Shown one piece after another: positions 6,551-13,198 of a stretch of DNA of 13,198 nt. Location: positions 1-13,198 of the forward strand of contig CAZQBV010000084.1 of the NCBI GenBank assembly GCA_964592125.1. The letters run 5' to 3'. The translations under genes and the position numbers were made by a program. Every line of letters starts with the position of its first letter. Positions within the stretch are counted from its first letter, which is position 1. Origin of the DNA: UBA5399 sp964592125. GTDB taxonomy: Bacteria; Bacillota; Clostridia; Christensenellales; Christensenellaceae. Under the pieces are notes generated by a model. The model saw only the letters and a list, made by a program, of their open reading frames with translations. It did not search any database and was not told the DNA's origin.

Positions 6551-7771
6551 TTATAGTATTTTAGACAATAATTCGCTTAATACATATTTTTTAAGTTCAA
6601 AAATACCGCCATAAATCTGCGCTTCATTTCCCAGCACACTAAATTGAATGTTGGGTTCATAATAAAGTCCCTTCGAAACAAAGTACTTTATCTTTTCCCA
6701 TGCCAATGTATTTGTGTGCGTTATTCTTCCGCCTATCACCACAACTTCGGGATCAATAATGGAGCAGAGATTGATAATGGCAGATGACCAAATTTTCATG
6801 GTATCATCAAATGCTTCTTCCACGTCATAGTCGTGTTGCCTTACTGCTCGCTCTATCAATTCCAAAGACAACGTGTTTGCTTCCTCTTGTAGCATCTGTT
6901 TTATAACAGAGCCCCGCCCTGCGTCCACCATTTTTTGCACTTTGTCGTACAAAGATTTTAAGCTGGCGTTGCTTTCTAGGCAGCCCATGTTTTCGCGATA
7001 TTCCGTGTCGAAATTGCGAAGATCAAAAAACATGTCTCCAATTTCGCCTGCGGCGTGCCGTTTCCCCTGAACAATTTCATTGTTAATCATAACGCCTCCG
7101 CCCACTCCATAGTGATCGGTAAGGCTGATATAGGCCATATCTTTGCAGTGCGGAAAGGCCTTTATTTTTTCGCCCATCAATGCCAAGTTGGAAACATTGT
7201 TGATTACAACAGGCACGCTTAGCAAATTTAAAATACTTTCGTATACATTTGCATCCCTAAATGGGCATATATTGGGAATGCGCTCTATGCGCATATTGGC
7301 TTCATTTACTACACCCGGCACAGAGATCCCTGCTGCCAAAACTTGTGCCGCTTTTACTCTGGCTTTCAGCAAAAGTTGCTGATACGTTTCTTGCAAAATG
7401 CTGATTAGCATTTCCATAGAAAGCTGTTTGGATACGGCGCTATTACATTCTTGCAAAATATCGCCTTTTAAATTAGTCAAATACCCATTTATTTCGGTTG
7501 TGCACATATCAAAAAATATCAAATATCCATATGTTGCGTTTAAACGATATATTTCCGGGCGGCGACCCGCTCCGTCTACCTCGCGTTCCTCGGTAACAAT
7601 AATGCCCAAGCGTTCCAGCCTGTCGGTGGCACGGCTTACCGTAGACGAGCTCAACTTAGTTTTTTTTATAATTGCGACAGCATCTCTTTCTTCCGCACTG
7701 GCAATTACCTCTAATACCCGCAGTACGTTTTTTTCTTTTTGCCCAATTGTCTTCTTGTATGGTTGAATCAT
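6551..7771 (-). CDS. ROK-family transcriptional regulator (NagC/XylR type) with degenerate sugar-kinase domain
   Basis: A protein of about 406 residues. Numbering is from the upstream GTG at 7792; subtract 7 for this start. A winged helix-turn-helix (about 20-75, KLSSSTVSRATDRLERLGII) precedes a ROK domain. The phosphate motif DxGGT is replaced by FFDMCTTE, the catalytic Asp in NDA is lost (INNVSN, V200), and the zinc motif is gone: ExGH is EIGD (D253) and of the three cysteines only C271 remains (ENMGCLES). YGVGGGVMI and E250 are kept, so sugar binding may persist without catalysis. The ATG at 7771 has AAGG upstream at long spacing; the GTG at 7792 has no clear site. It lies between the ABC importer and the kinase-GRE operon and probably represses one or both. 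Family is firm; targets are inferred. Confidence 0.9.
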   Translation of the reverse strand: MIQPYKKTIGQKEKNVLRVLEVIASAEERDAVAIIKKTKLSSSTVSRATDRLERLGIIVTEEREVDGAGRRPEIYRLNATYGYLIFFDMCTTEINGYLTNLKGDILQECNSAVSKQLSMEMLISILQETYQQLLLKARVKAAQVLAAGISVPGVVNEANMRIERIPNICPFRDANVYESILNLLSVPVVINNVSNLALMGEKIKAFPHCKDMAYISLTDHYGVGGGVMINNEIVQGKRHAAGEIGDMFFDLRNFDTEYRENMGCLESNASLKSLYDKVQKMVDAGRGSVIKQMLQEEANTLSLELIERAVRQHDYDVEEAFDDTMKIWSSAIINLCSIIDPEVVVIGGRITHTNTLAWEKIKYFVSKGLYYEPNIQFSVLGNEAQIYGGIFELKKYVLSELLSKIL

Positions 7772-7811
7772 ATTAATTGTCAACACCTTCACTCTATGAT
7801 AATACGAAACA

Positions 7812-7828
7812 CTAATAGAACAACCTAG
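7812..7828. promoter_or_regulatory. Candidate regulator binding half-site
   Basis: CTAATAGAACAACCTAG matches 13 of 17 bases of 5635-5651, the right half of the palindrome over the kinase-GRE promoter. It lies about 20-40 bases upstream of the regulator starts, a position suited to autoregulation. No convincing second half is seen, and the promoter of the regulator itself is not clear (a TATTAT lies near 7800). Confidence 0.35.
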
Positions 7829-7904
7829 AACGGTTTTTTATTGCCAAATAAAATGCGGCATAAACATGCCCCGTCATGTTTGAAGTATCATTTGTCTGCA
7901 TATT

Positions 7905-7943
7905 TTGAAAGGGGTTGCATAGGTACTATGCAACCCCTTTCAA
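7905..7943 (-). terminator. Strong hairpin after the ABC operon (terminator or attenuator)
   Basis: Arms 7907-7922 and 7926-7941 are perfectly complementary over 16 bases (core AAAGGGGTTGCATAG) around a 3-base loop, and the pairing extends by 2 bp outward. It starts 11 bases after the binding-protein stop codon. On the minus strand the stem is followed by AATATGC rather than a U-run, so termination may be partial. It could instead protect the 3' end of the binding-protein message and lower expression of the downstream regulator. Confidence 0.6.
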
Positions 7944-7953
7944 GTTTAAAATC

Positions 7954-9024
7954 CTATTCTTGCGGAATTTCGGTCTCATAGTTGCTTGCATTTACAATTT
8001 GAACGCCAGTATCCACAAACTTGCCCATGCCTTCCACTTCGGGTGCATCAATTGTTTCTCCATTGATCAGTTTGAACAGGTTTCCTACGCTCAATTCGCC
8101 CATTGCATAGAAATTCTGCCCAACAGCCACATCAATCAACCCTCTTTCGAAGAATGCTCTGGAACTGGGGAATACATCCATTGTTACCACTTTGCGGGAG
8201 GGATCGGCTTCCTTCCATTTGTTTACTTCGGGTGTTGCATCCGGATTCACCACATAGGGCCATCCGCCAGACATAAACCATGCGTCAATGTCATTGCCAT
8301 TTGCACGTGTGTAAGATTCAATGATTTCAATGGATTTATCCACGTCATCATCACATGCGCCGGAATACACCACTTCAATGTTTGTTCCTTCAATGGCATC
8401 TGCAAACCCGCGTTTGCGTGCTTCAATGTCAAATGCACCGGGAATGCCCTCTAGTTGCGCCACTCTTATTGTCTCTTTATCGCTGTCTTTAAATAGCTCA
8501 ATCATCTGCTCGCCGCAAACCACGCCTGCCTGATAGTTCTCGGTGCCTGCATAAAACGCTCTGTCGCTTTCCGGAGAATCCGCATCAAAGGTTGAAACGG
8601 CAATTCCCTCGGCCACGGCGCGGTTGATAACGTCTTTTAAAGCATCGGGAGTGTTGCAGCTTATGGCAATGCCATCCACGCCTTTTTCAATCAAACCTTC
8701 AATTACGCCAACTTGCTCGGAAGCCTCTGCTTTTACCGGGGCTATCCATTCTACCTTTACGCCCAGTTCCGCACCTTTTTCTTCCGCACCTTTTTTGGCT
8801 GGCAGGAATACCACGTTGCCCAATTGTTGAGGCACCACTGCTATGGTAATGTCTGTTTTGGCGGCGCTGTCTTGCTGGGGCGCTTCCTCTGCAGGTTTGG
8901 CATCTGCTGCGGGTGCGGCCGCGTCTGTAGCGGCGGGTTCTGTGTTTCCACTGCCTGGCCCAGAGCAGGCAACCAAGGCTACGCACATCATAAGTGCCAA
9001 TACTGTCAATACGATTTTCTTCAT
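7954..9024 (-). CDS. Sugar ABC transporter substrate-binding lipoprotein (RbsB/Peripla_BP_4 type)
   Basis: A 356-residue exported lipoprotein that delivers a sugar to the membrane transporter. The N-terminus is MKK plus a hydrophobic stretch and a lipobox, LVAC, with C20 as the lipidated residue. A low-complexity Ala/Pro/Asp/Glu linker follows to about residue 57, and then a type I periplasmic-binding fold of the ribose/autoinducer-2 class (TDITIAVVP, GIAISCNTPDAL, GIAVSTFDADSP, RKVVTMDVF). AAGGAG sits 7 bases before the ATG. It is the last gene of the importer operon, 23 bp after the permease; the hairpin at 7905-7943 follows. Sugar specificity cannot be read from sequence. The downstream kinase and GRE suggest an anhydrohexitol such as 1,5-anhydroglucitol, but ribose, galactose or xylose-like ligands occur in this class. 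Confidence 0.93.
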   Translation of the reverse strand: MKKIVLTVLALMMCVALVACSGPGSGNTEPAATDAAAPAADAKPAEEAPQQDSAAKTDITIAVVPQQLGNVVFLPAKKGAEEKGAELGVKVEWIAPVKAEASEQVGVIEGLIEKGVDGIAISCNTPDALKDVINRAVAEGIAVSTFDADSPESDRAFYAGTENYQAGVVCGEQMIELFKDSDKETIRVAQLEGIPGAFDIEARKRGFADAIEGTNIEVVYSGACDDDVDKSIEIIESYTRANGNDIDAWFMSGGWPYVVNPDATPEVNKWKEADPSRKVVTMDVFPSSRAFFERGLIDVAVGQNFYAMGELSVGNLFKLINGETIDAPEVEGMGKFVDTGVQIVNASNYETEIPQE

Positions 9025-9047
9025 GTTTTTTCTCCTTAGCGTTATAT

Positions 9048-10025
9048 TTACTTGTCGCGTTTTTTGCTGATTTGATCAGCCGCAACAGCAAAAAGAATTA
9101 CAAAACCAATAATGAATTGCTGCCAATATGCATCTACCGACAGTAGCACAAGTGCATTACGAAGCACACCCATAATTGCCGCACCAATGATGGTGCCTGT
9201 TACGGTGCCCGAACCGCCAGACAGCGAAGCGCCGCCTATGGCAACCGCCGCAATTGCGTCCAGCTCGAAACCTGTGCCGCTGGTGGGCTGACCAATTCCC
9301 AGCTTTGAAGCGGTAATAATACCCGCCAGCCCTGCCAAAACACCGCTTAATGTATATACCAATATTTTGATGCGGGACGTATTTACACCGGAAATGCGCG
9401 TTGCTTCTTCGTTGCCGCCCACTGCATAAATTCTTCTTCCCGTAACTGTTTTATTCAAGAAAATGGAGAACAGAATTGCCACGACCACCATGCACCATAT
9501 GGCTGTGGGAATTTGGAAAATAGAGCCTTGCCCCAAAAACAAGAAGCTTTCGTTTAAGTTGGAGATGGGATACCCCTGTGTGATGATATAGCAAAGCCCG
9601 CGTGCAATACTCATGGTGGCCAATGTTGCAATAAAAGGCGGCAGGTTTATTTTTTCTATCAATGCACCGTTGGCCAGCCCCACCCCGGCGGCCACAGCCA
9701 AGCCCATTACAATGGAAACAAAACTGCTCATGCCAAATTGTGACATTCCTAGCGCGGTGATAACCCCTGCCAGGCCATATACAGAACCCAGAGACAGATC
9801 TATACCCCCGGTGATAATAACCATGCAAACGCCAATGCCAGCAATGGCTATCGGCACAAATAGCTTGATAACCGAAAGCAAGTTGGTAATGGAACGGAAT
9901 GGTGGGCTGATAATGGATAGCAGAACTACCATTGCCACCAATATAATAAGAATATTAAACGACGAAGATTTTACAAATTTTTTCCACGGTGATCTTGTTT
10001 GAATTGATTCGTTTTTGACAGTCAT
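9048..10025 (-). CDS. Sugar ABC transporter permease (RbsC type)
   Basis: A 325-residue inner-membrane permease of the ribose-type (CUT2) importers, where two copies form the channel. It shows about nine hydrophobic segments, starting at ILIILVAMVVLLSII. The diagnostic cytoplasmic loop is present (VGGNEEATRISGVN, followed by KILVYTLSGVLAGLAG), as is the family motif VITGGIDLSLGS near residue 70. The start at 10025 is supported by GGAGG 9 bases upstream. It is co-transcribed with the ATPase gene upstream (169-bp gap) and the binding protein downstream (23-bp gap). Family is certain; substrate is unknown. Confidence 0.94.
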   Translation of the reverse strand: MTVKNESIQTRSPWKKFVKSSSFNILIILVAMVVLLSIISPPFRSITNLLSVIKLFVPIAIAGIGVCMVIITGGIDLSLGSVYGLAGVITALGMSQFGMSSFVSIVMGLAVAAGVGLANGALIEKINLPPFIATLATMSIARGLCYIITQGYPISNLNESFLFLGQGSIFQIPTAIWCMVVVAILFSIFLNKTVTGRRIYAVGGNEEATRISGVNTSRIKILVYTLSGVLAGLAGIITASKLGIGQPTSGTGFELDAIAAVAIGGASLSGGSGTVTGTIIGAAIMGVLRNALVLLSVDAYWQQFIIGFVILFAVAADQISKKRDK

Positions 10026-10147
10026 TTCTATTTTCCTCCACTTACTGTTGTATGCTGATGCAATTTTTTTAATAAAATATTTGTGTTTTTATGTTGCGCA
10101 TTTGGGCTTTTATCAATTGGATAGGCCGCTGCCTAGTGAATTTCCCA

Positions 10148-10165
10148 AAAACGGATTTCCGTTTT
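10148..10165 (-). other. Small hairpin in the ATPase-permease gap
   Basis: AAAACGGA (10148-10155) and TCCGTTTT (10158-10165) are perfect complements, and on the minus strand the stem is followed by a short T-run inside CGTTTTTGGG. It sits about 28 bases after the ATPase stop in an unusually long (169-bp) gap for an otherwise tight operon. It may attenuate or process the message so that permease and binding protein are made at a different level from the ATPase. Confidence 0.4.
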
Positions 10166-10193
10166 GTGCGTGCAATGCGATTGAATTTTAGTA

Positions 10194-11690
10194 CTACTCA
10201 TGCTTGATTGCCAATCTCATAACACTTTCCTGAGTGGCCTCTTCCCGCGACAATTCCCCCGAAATTTTCCCGTTTGCCATTACAATTACCCTGTCCGACA
10301 TGCCCAGTACTTCAGGTAGCTCTGAAGAAATCATAATGATGGCAACGCCTTTTTGTGCCAGTTTGGACATAATCAGATAAATTTCTTTTTTTGTTTTAAT
10401 ATCAATTCCGCGCGTAGGTTCGTCCAGGATAAGTATTTTGGGCTGAATTTCCAACCACTTCCCAAGCACAACTTTTTGCTGGTTTCCCCCCGATAGATTG
10501 TTTACAATCTGCTCTTCGCTTGGTGTTTTAATTTGCAGTGTATCTATATAATTTTTTGCTACTTCCGTTTCTTTTTTAGGGTCTAAAAACAAACCTTTTC
10601 GAAAACTGGGCAAGGCTGCCAGAGAAATATTTCGCTTCACACTCATTCCCAGTATCAATGCTTGCTCTTTGCGATCTTCGGGAACCAGCCCAATGTTGTG
10701 ATGAATGGCATCCACAGTGGAATGAATGGAAACGGGAACACCATCTACAAAAATTTCTCCCGATTCCTTTTTGTCGATACCAAAAATGGCGCGCATCACT
10801 TCCGAACGCCCCGCGCCAACCAAGCCGGAAAACCCTAAAATTTCGCCATGACGCACTTCGAAAGAAATATTTTTTAAAAAACCTTTTGTATTCAAATTTT
10901 TTACTTGTAAGGCAACGCCTTTGATTTCTGTGGGTTCCTTGGCAAATATGTTTGTTACTTTGCGCCCCACCATGTTATAAATCACTTCGTTTTCATCGGT
11001 TTCGCTGGTTTTAAGGGTGGTAACCATTTTTCCATCGCACATTACCGCAACTTCGTCGCTAATCTCAAAAATCTCCTTCATTCTATGTGTGATAAAAACC
11101 ACAGCAACATTTTTCTGCTTCAGCTTGCCTACAATACCAAATAAAGTTTGTGTTTCCTGATCGGTAAGCGAAGAGGTTGGTTCATCCATAATAATCAACT
11201 TGGTTTCAAAAGAAAGAGCTTTGGCAACTTCAATCATTTGTTTTTGTGCAGTGGAAAGCTGCGAAATAGGTGTATGCGTGTCCAAATCCAGCCCCACTTC
11301 ATCCAGCAATGCCTTGGCTTGCCGGTGCATCCGTTCTTTGTCCACAAAACCATTTTTCTTTGGTTCTCTGCCAATAAATATGTTTTCGGCTATGTTCATA
11401 TTTAGCAGAAGATTCAATTCTTGGTAAATAATGCTGATTCCCATATTTTGGGAAGACAGCGGGTCGTGAATATGGGCGACTTTTCCCTCTATGAAAATTT
11501 CTCCGCCATCCATTTTATTCACGCCGGATAATACTTTCATTAGCGTGGATTTTCCTGCGCCGTTTTCCCCAACCAATGCAAGTACCACGCCTCGTTTGAT
11601 TGTTAAATTCACATTGTCCAATGCCAAAACGCCGGGAAATTCTTTTCGCACATCTCTTACTTCTAAAAAGACATCATTTGAATTCTGCAT
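10194..11690 (-). CDS. Sugar ABC transporter ATP-binding protein (RbsA/MglA type, two ATPase domains)
   Basis: A 498-residue protein with two fused nucleotide-binding domains, as usual for ribose/galactose-class importers. Domain 1 has a full Walker A (GENGAGKST, 41-49), a variant signature LSTAQKQ and a Walker B ending MDEPTSSL. Domain 2 has the degenerate Walker A typical of the family (GLVGAGRSE), the signature LSGGNQQK and Walker B LILDEPTRGID. I chose the ATG at 11690 (MQNSNDVFLEVRDV) over 11729 because GAGG lies 6 bases upstream and homologues begin near here. It is the first gene of the importer operon; the promoter is at 11943-11971, with a leader of about 245 bases. Family assignment is certain; the sugar is unknown. 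Confidence 0.95.
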   Translation of the reverse strand: MQNSNDVFLEVRDVRKEFPGVLALDNVNLTIKRGVVLALVGENGAGKSTLMKVLSGVNKMDGGEIFIEGKVAHIHDPLSSQNMGISIIYQELNLLLNMNIAENIFIGREPKKNGFVDKERMHRQAKALLDEVGLDLDTHTPISQLSTAQKQMIEVAKALSFETKLIIMDEPTSSLTDQETQTLFGIVGKLKQKNVAVVFITHRMKEIFEISDEVAVMCDGKMVTTLKTSETDENEVIYNMVGRKVTNIFAKEPTEIKGVALQVKNLNTKGFLKNISFEVRHGEILGFSGLVGAGRSEVMRAIFGIDKKESGEIFVDGVPVSIHSTVDAIHHNIGLVPEDRKEQALILGMSVKRNISLAALPSFRKGLFLDPKKETEVAKNYIDTLQIKTPSEEQIVNNLSGGNQQKVVLGKWLEIQPKILILDEPTRGIDIKTKKEIYLIMSKLAQKGVAIIMISSELPEVLGMSDRVIVMANGKISGELSREEATQESVMRLAIKHE

Positions 11691-11936
11691 ACGCGACCTC
11701 TTCTCTTTTGAAATTTTAGTAAAATGCATTTATTTCACAAAGGATTTATTTATGTACATAGCAGCTATGCTTTTTGCAACAAAATTGCTTGGCTATGCTC
11801 GCCATCCTTCTGTAAGATTAACATTTATGCTAATTAGGCTTATTTACGCGAGTTTGTTTTAACTATAGTATTTTAAAATTGAAGAATCTTAAATAAATAT
11901 AAGAATTAAATTCTATTATTCACCTTTTTTTTCGAT
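11691..11936 (-). other. Long untranslated leader of the ABC importer operon
   Basis: About 245 bases lie between the predicted start site and the ATPase ATG. On the minus strand they hold two copies of AGCATAGC, a small hairpin GCAA/TTGC around TTTTG between them, and a small palindrome at CATAGCAGCTATG. I recognise no known riboswitch. A plus-strand frame of 36 codons (11752-11862) with AAGGA before its ATG overlaps the leader but has no supporting promoter. Confidence 0.45.
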
Positions 11937-11942
11937 AGATTT

Positions 11943-11971
11943 ACTATATCACACCTTTTAATTCATTTCAA
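11943..11971 (-). promoter_or_regulatory. Sigma-A-like promoter of the ABC importer operon
   Basis: On the minus strand TTGAAA (11966-11971) and TATAGT (11943-11948) are 17 bases apart. The TAGGTTAT palindrome of the kinase-GRE promoter is not present here, so regulation may differ. The region between this promoter and the divergent gene at 12078 shows only a weak plus-strand -10 candidate (TACTAT near 12048). Confidence 0.7.
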
Positions 11972-12077
11972 GTGGAAATATATTATATGGCAAAGGCAAT
12001 ATTTTGTTCTTGATGGGTTTCGTTCCAATGGGAAATGTTTAGCAATACTATAACTAAGGCGAAAAGAGGATGTGGGA

Positions 12078-12902
12078 TTGAAGCAATATTACGAGGGGTT
12101 GTATTTCAAACATTATTGCAATGATGTTACACTATCACTTATTCCGGGCAGATCGAATGGGCAAGCATTCATTCAAATTGTTACAAACAGTGCATCGTAT
12201 TACATACCGTATGCTCTTTCACAATACCAGAATAAAGGCACAGTAAAAATTGATAAAAATATTTTCTCTACAAATGGAATTGAACTGGAAATTATCACAC
12301 CGGAAATAGAGCTTTCAGGAAGTTTAACTTATCACAATCTTGCGCCAATCAAGTATGACATTATGGGCCCATTTGCCATACTGCCGATGCAAACACGCCA
12401 TACTGTGCTAAGCATGAACCACGAACTGAGGGGAAGCCTGTGCCTAAATGGCGAGACAATACACTTTGATGGGGGAAAGGGATATATAGAAGGAGATTCC
12501 GGAAGCTCTTTTCCCAAAAGTTACGTTTGGGTGCAGTGTAACGATTTTAAGCAAAATTGTTCGATTATGCTTTCCATTGCACAAATTCCCGTGGGGAAAG
12601 CGTTCTTTTGGGGGTGTATTTGTGTGGTGTGGCTAGAGGGAAGGGAGTATCGCCTTGCAACCTATAAAGGGGTTCGCATTTTCTGTAAAACAAAAGAAAG
12701 GCTGGAAATAACACAGGGAAAATACCGGCTGGTGATTGACATTCCACCCAACACGGGCTATCGGTTGGCGGCACCGGATAAAGGGGAGATGGTGCGTACA
12801 ATTTATGAAAGTTTAACTGCAAAGGCACGGTTTGTTTTCTATAAAAAGGAAGCTGTGTTATTTGATGGTGCCAGCGAGAATGTAGGCTTTGAATATGTGT
12901 AA
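12078..12902 (+). CDS. Tocopherol cyclase-like family protein, function unknown
   Basis: A 274-residue soluble protein resembling the bacterial members of the tocopherol cyclase family. It begins YYEGLYFKHY, followed by LSLIPGRSNGQAFIQIV, IMGPFAILPMQTRHTVLSM near the middle, the family's diagnostic GYIEGDSGSSFP and YVWVQCNDF, and then LATYKGVRI. Plant homologues cyclise tocopherol precursors; bacterial members in anaerobes have no established reaction and may bind lipid or another hydrophobic ligand. I chose TTG at 12078 because AGAGG is 8 bases upstream. The GTG at 12072 is only 2 bases from that site, and the ATG at 12070 is closed by a stop after three codons. It is divergent from the importer operon and not obviously linked to it. 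Its stop codon overlaps the first base of repeat copy C. Confidence 0.82.
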   Translation: MKQYYEGLYFKHYCNDVTLSLIPGRSNGQAFIQIVTNSASYYIPYALSQYQNKGTVKIDKNIFSTNGIELEIITPEIELSGSLTYHNLAPIKYDIMGPFAILPMQTRHTVLSMNHELRGSLCLNGETIHFDGGKGYIEGDSGSSFPKSYVWVQCNDFKQNCSIMLSIAQIPVGKAFFWGCICVVWLEGREYRLATYKGVRIFCKTKERLEITQGKYRLVIDIPPNTGYRLAAPDKGEMVRTIYESLTAKARFVFYKKEAVLFDGASENVGFEYV

Positions 12903-13014
12903 TACTGACTCCAGATAGAAATACCGCAAAAGCAATATTTCTATCACTGCCATACGGCAGACCCAAAATACGAAGTATTTTGAATGAAATCAGTATTGAA
13001 CGACATTATTAGCA
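12900..13014 (+). repeat. Modular hairpin repeat, copy C (three hairpins)
   Basis: AATACTGA (12901-12908) and TCAGTATT (12990-12997) are perfect inverted termini. Three hairpins stand between them: 12914-12945 (10-bp arms plus a GC/GC top, AAAA loop, same motif as copies A and B), 12947-12960 (CTGCC/GGCAG) and 12964-12982 (CAAAATAC/GTATTTTG). The tail GAACGACATTATTAGCA (12998-13014) matches copy B at 14 of 17 bases. The element supplies two bases of the preceding TAA stop codon and lies between two convergent genes, where it could act on the 3' ends of both transcripts. Confidence 0.8.
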
Positions 13015-13077
13015 GTATGCAATGGGTAAAATGATTTAAAAGTTTTTTATGTTGATACCCAAAAGTGAAACAAGTCT

Positions 13078-13198
13078 TTAGGCATTGCAAAGTTGCAGCA
13101 GCTCTTGCCAACGCCTATCCACATCTTGCTGAATTTTTGGAATTAAGGCCTGATTCTCTCCTTGAAACAAGTGTTTGAATCTGCCTTGAAGCTTTAGG
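13078..13198 (-). CDS. nifJ: Pyruvate:ferredoxin (flavodoxin) oxidoreductase, C-terminal end only
   Basis: Only the last 39 codons are in the window, ending LQLCNA and a TAA at 13078-13080. The sequence contains LKLQGRFKHLFQGEN and DVDRRWQELLQL, the usual tail of the single-chain clostridial pyruvate:ferredoxin oxidoreductase that follows the thiamine-diphosphate domain. The enzyme oxidises pyruvate to acetyl-CoA and CO2 and reduces ferredoxin, a central step in anaerobes. With only about 3% of the protein visible the call rests on this tail. A related 2-oxoacid oxidoreductase is possible. Between its stop and repeat C no clear terminator stem with a U-run is seen. Confidence 0.7.
   Translation of the reverse strand, partial: LKLQGRFKHLFQGENQALIPKIQQDVDRRWQELLQLCNA

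Noticed and set aside
11752..11862. 36-codon plus-strand frame (MYIAAMLFATKLLGYA...) with AAGGA 7 bases before ATG
   Set aside because: It is antisense to the importer leader, has no visible promoter, and is not clearly a membrane peptide or known toxin. Too short to support without conservation data.
12040..12060. Regulator operator near ATACTATAACTAAG
   Set aside because: It shares only ATACTATAA with the kinase promoter, where that string is largely the -10 box; no palindrome is present.
13015..13077. Terminator of the nifJ-like gene (TGGGTA/TACCCA pair)
   Set aside because: Only 6 bp of pairing around a large AT-rich loop; not convincing as an intrinsic terminator.

Overview
The window looks like a strictly anaerobic, gut-type Clostridia (Bacillota) chromosome. 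It is moderately AT-rich, has strong Shine-Dalgarno sequences and occasional TTG/GTG starts, and carries a glycyl radical enzyme (GRE) with its activase, a ROK kinase and ROK repressor, and the 3' end of a pyruvate:ferredoxin oxidoreductase. The species cannot be named from the sequence alone.

Layout from right to left, because nearly everything is on the minus strand. A partial nifJ-like gene ends at 13078 and converges on a plus-strand tocopherol-cyclase-like gene (12078-12902); a multi-hairpin repeat lies between them. A sigma-A-like promoter (11943-11971) drives a ribose-type ABC importer operon: ATPase (10194-11690), permease (9048-10025) and lipoprotein binding protein (7954-9024). After a strong hairpin comes a ROK-family transcriptional regulator (6551-7771). 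Then about 960 bp without an intact gene hold a gene remnant, two hairpin-rich repeat elements joined end to end, and a nested MITE-like element (5922-6081). A near-consensus promoter (5640-5668) overlapped by a palindromic operator candidate then starts a catabolic operon: ROK sugar kinase (4625-5587), GRE (2169-4607), aldo/keto reductase (1268-2113), a decayed Gfo/Idh/MocA dehydrogenase (about 1000-1264) and GRE activase (83-991). Another copy of the hairpin repeat begins 3 bp after the activase stop.

Main interpretation: the GRE belongs with E. coli YbiW (conserved blocks SAGSPLYQNVTIGGQ, KWGYRCTGMSF and RVAGYSAFF). To my knowledge YbiW was recently shown to open the ring of 1,5-anhydroglucitol-6-phosphate, giving 1-deoxy-fructose-6-phosphate. 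An aldolase splits that into glyceraldehyde-3-phosphate and hydroxyacetone, and hydroxyacetone is reduced to 1,2-propanediol ('anhydroglycolysis'). Read this way, the window is a self-contained, PTS-independent anhydrohexitol locus: ABC import, ROK phosphorylation, GRE ring opening, and an aldo/keto reductase in the place of E. coli GldA. The broken Gfo/Idh gene may once have supplied substrate by reducing 1,5-anhydrofructose. No FSA-type aldolase is in the window, and the substrate assignment is inference from family and context.

The other notable theme is a family of modular hairpin repeats with short terminal inverted repeats (ATACTAAT or AATACTGA type) placed exactly at gene 3' ends.
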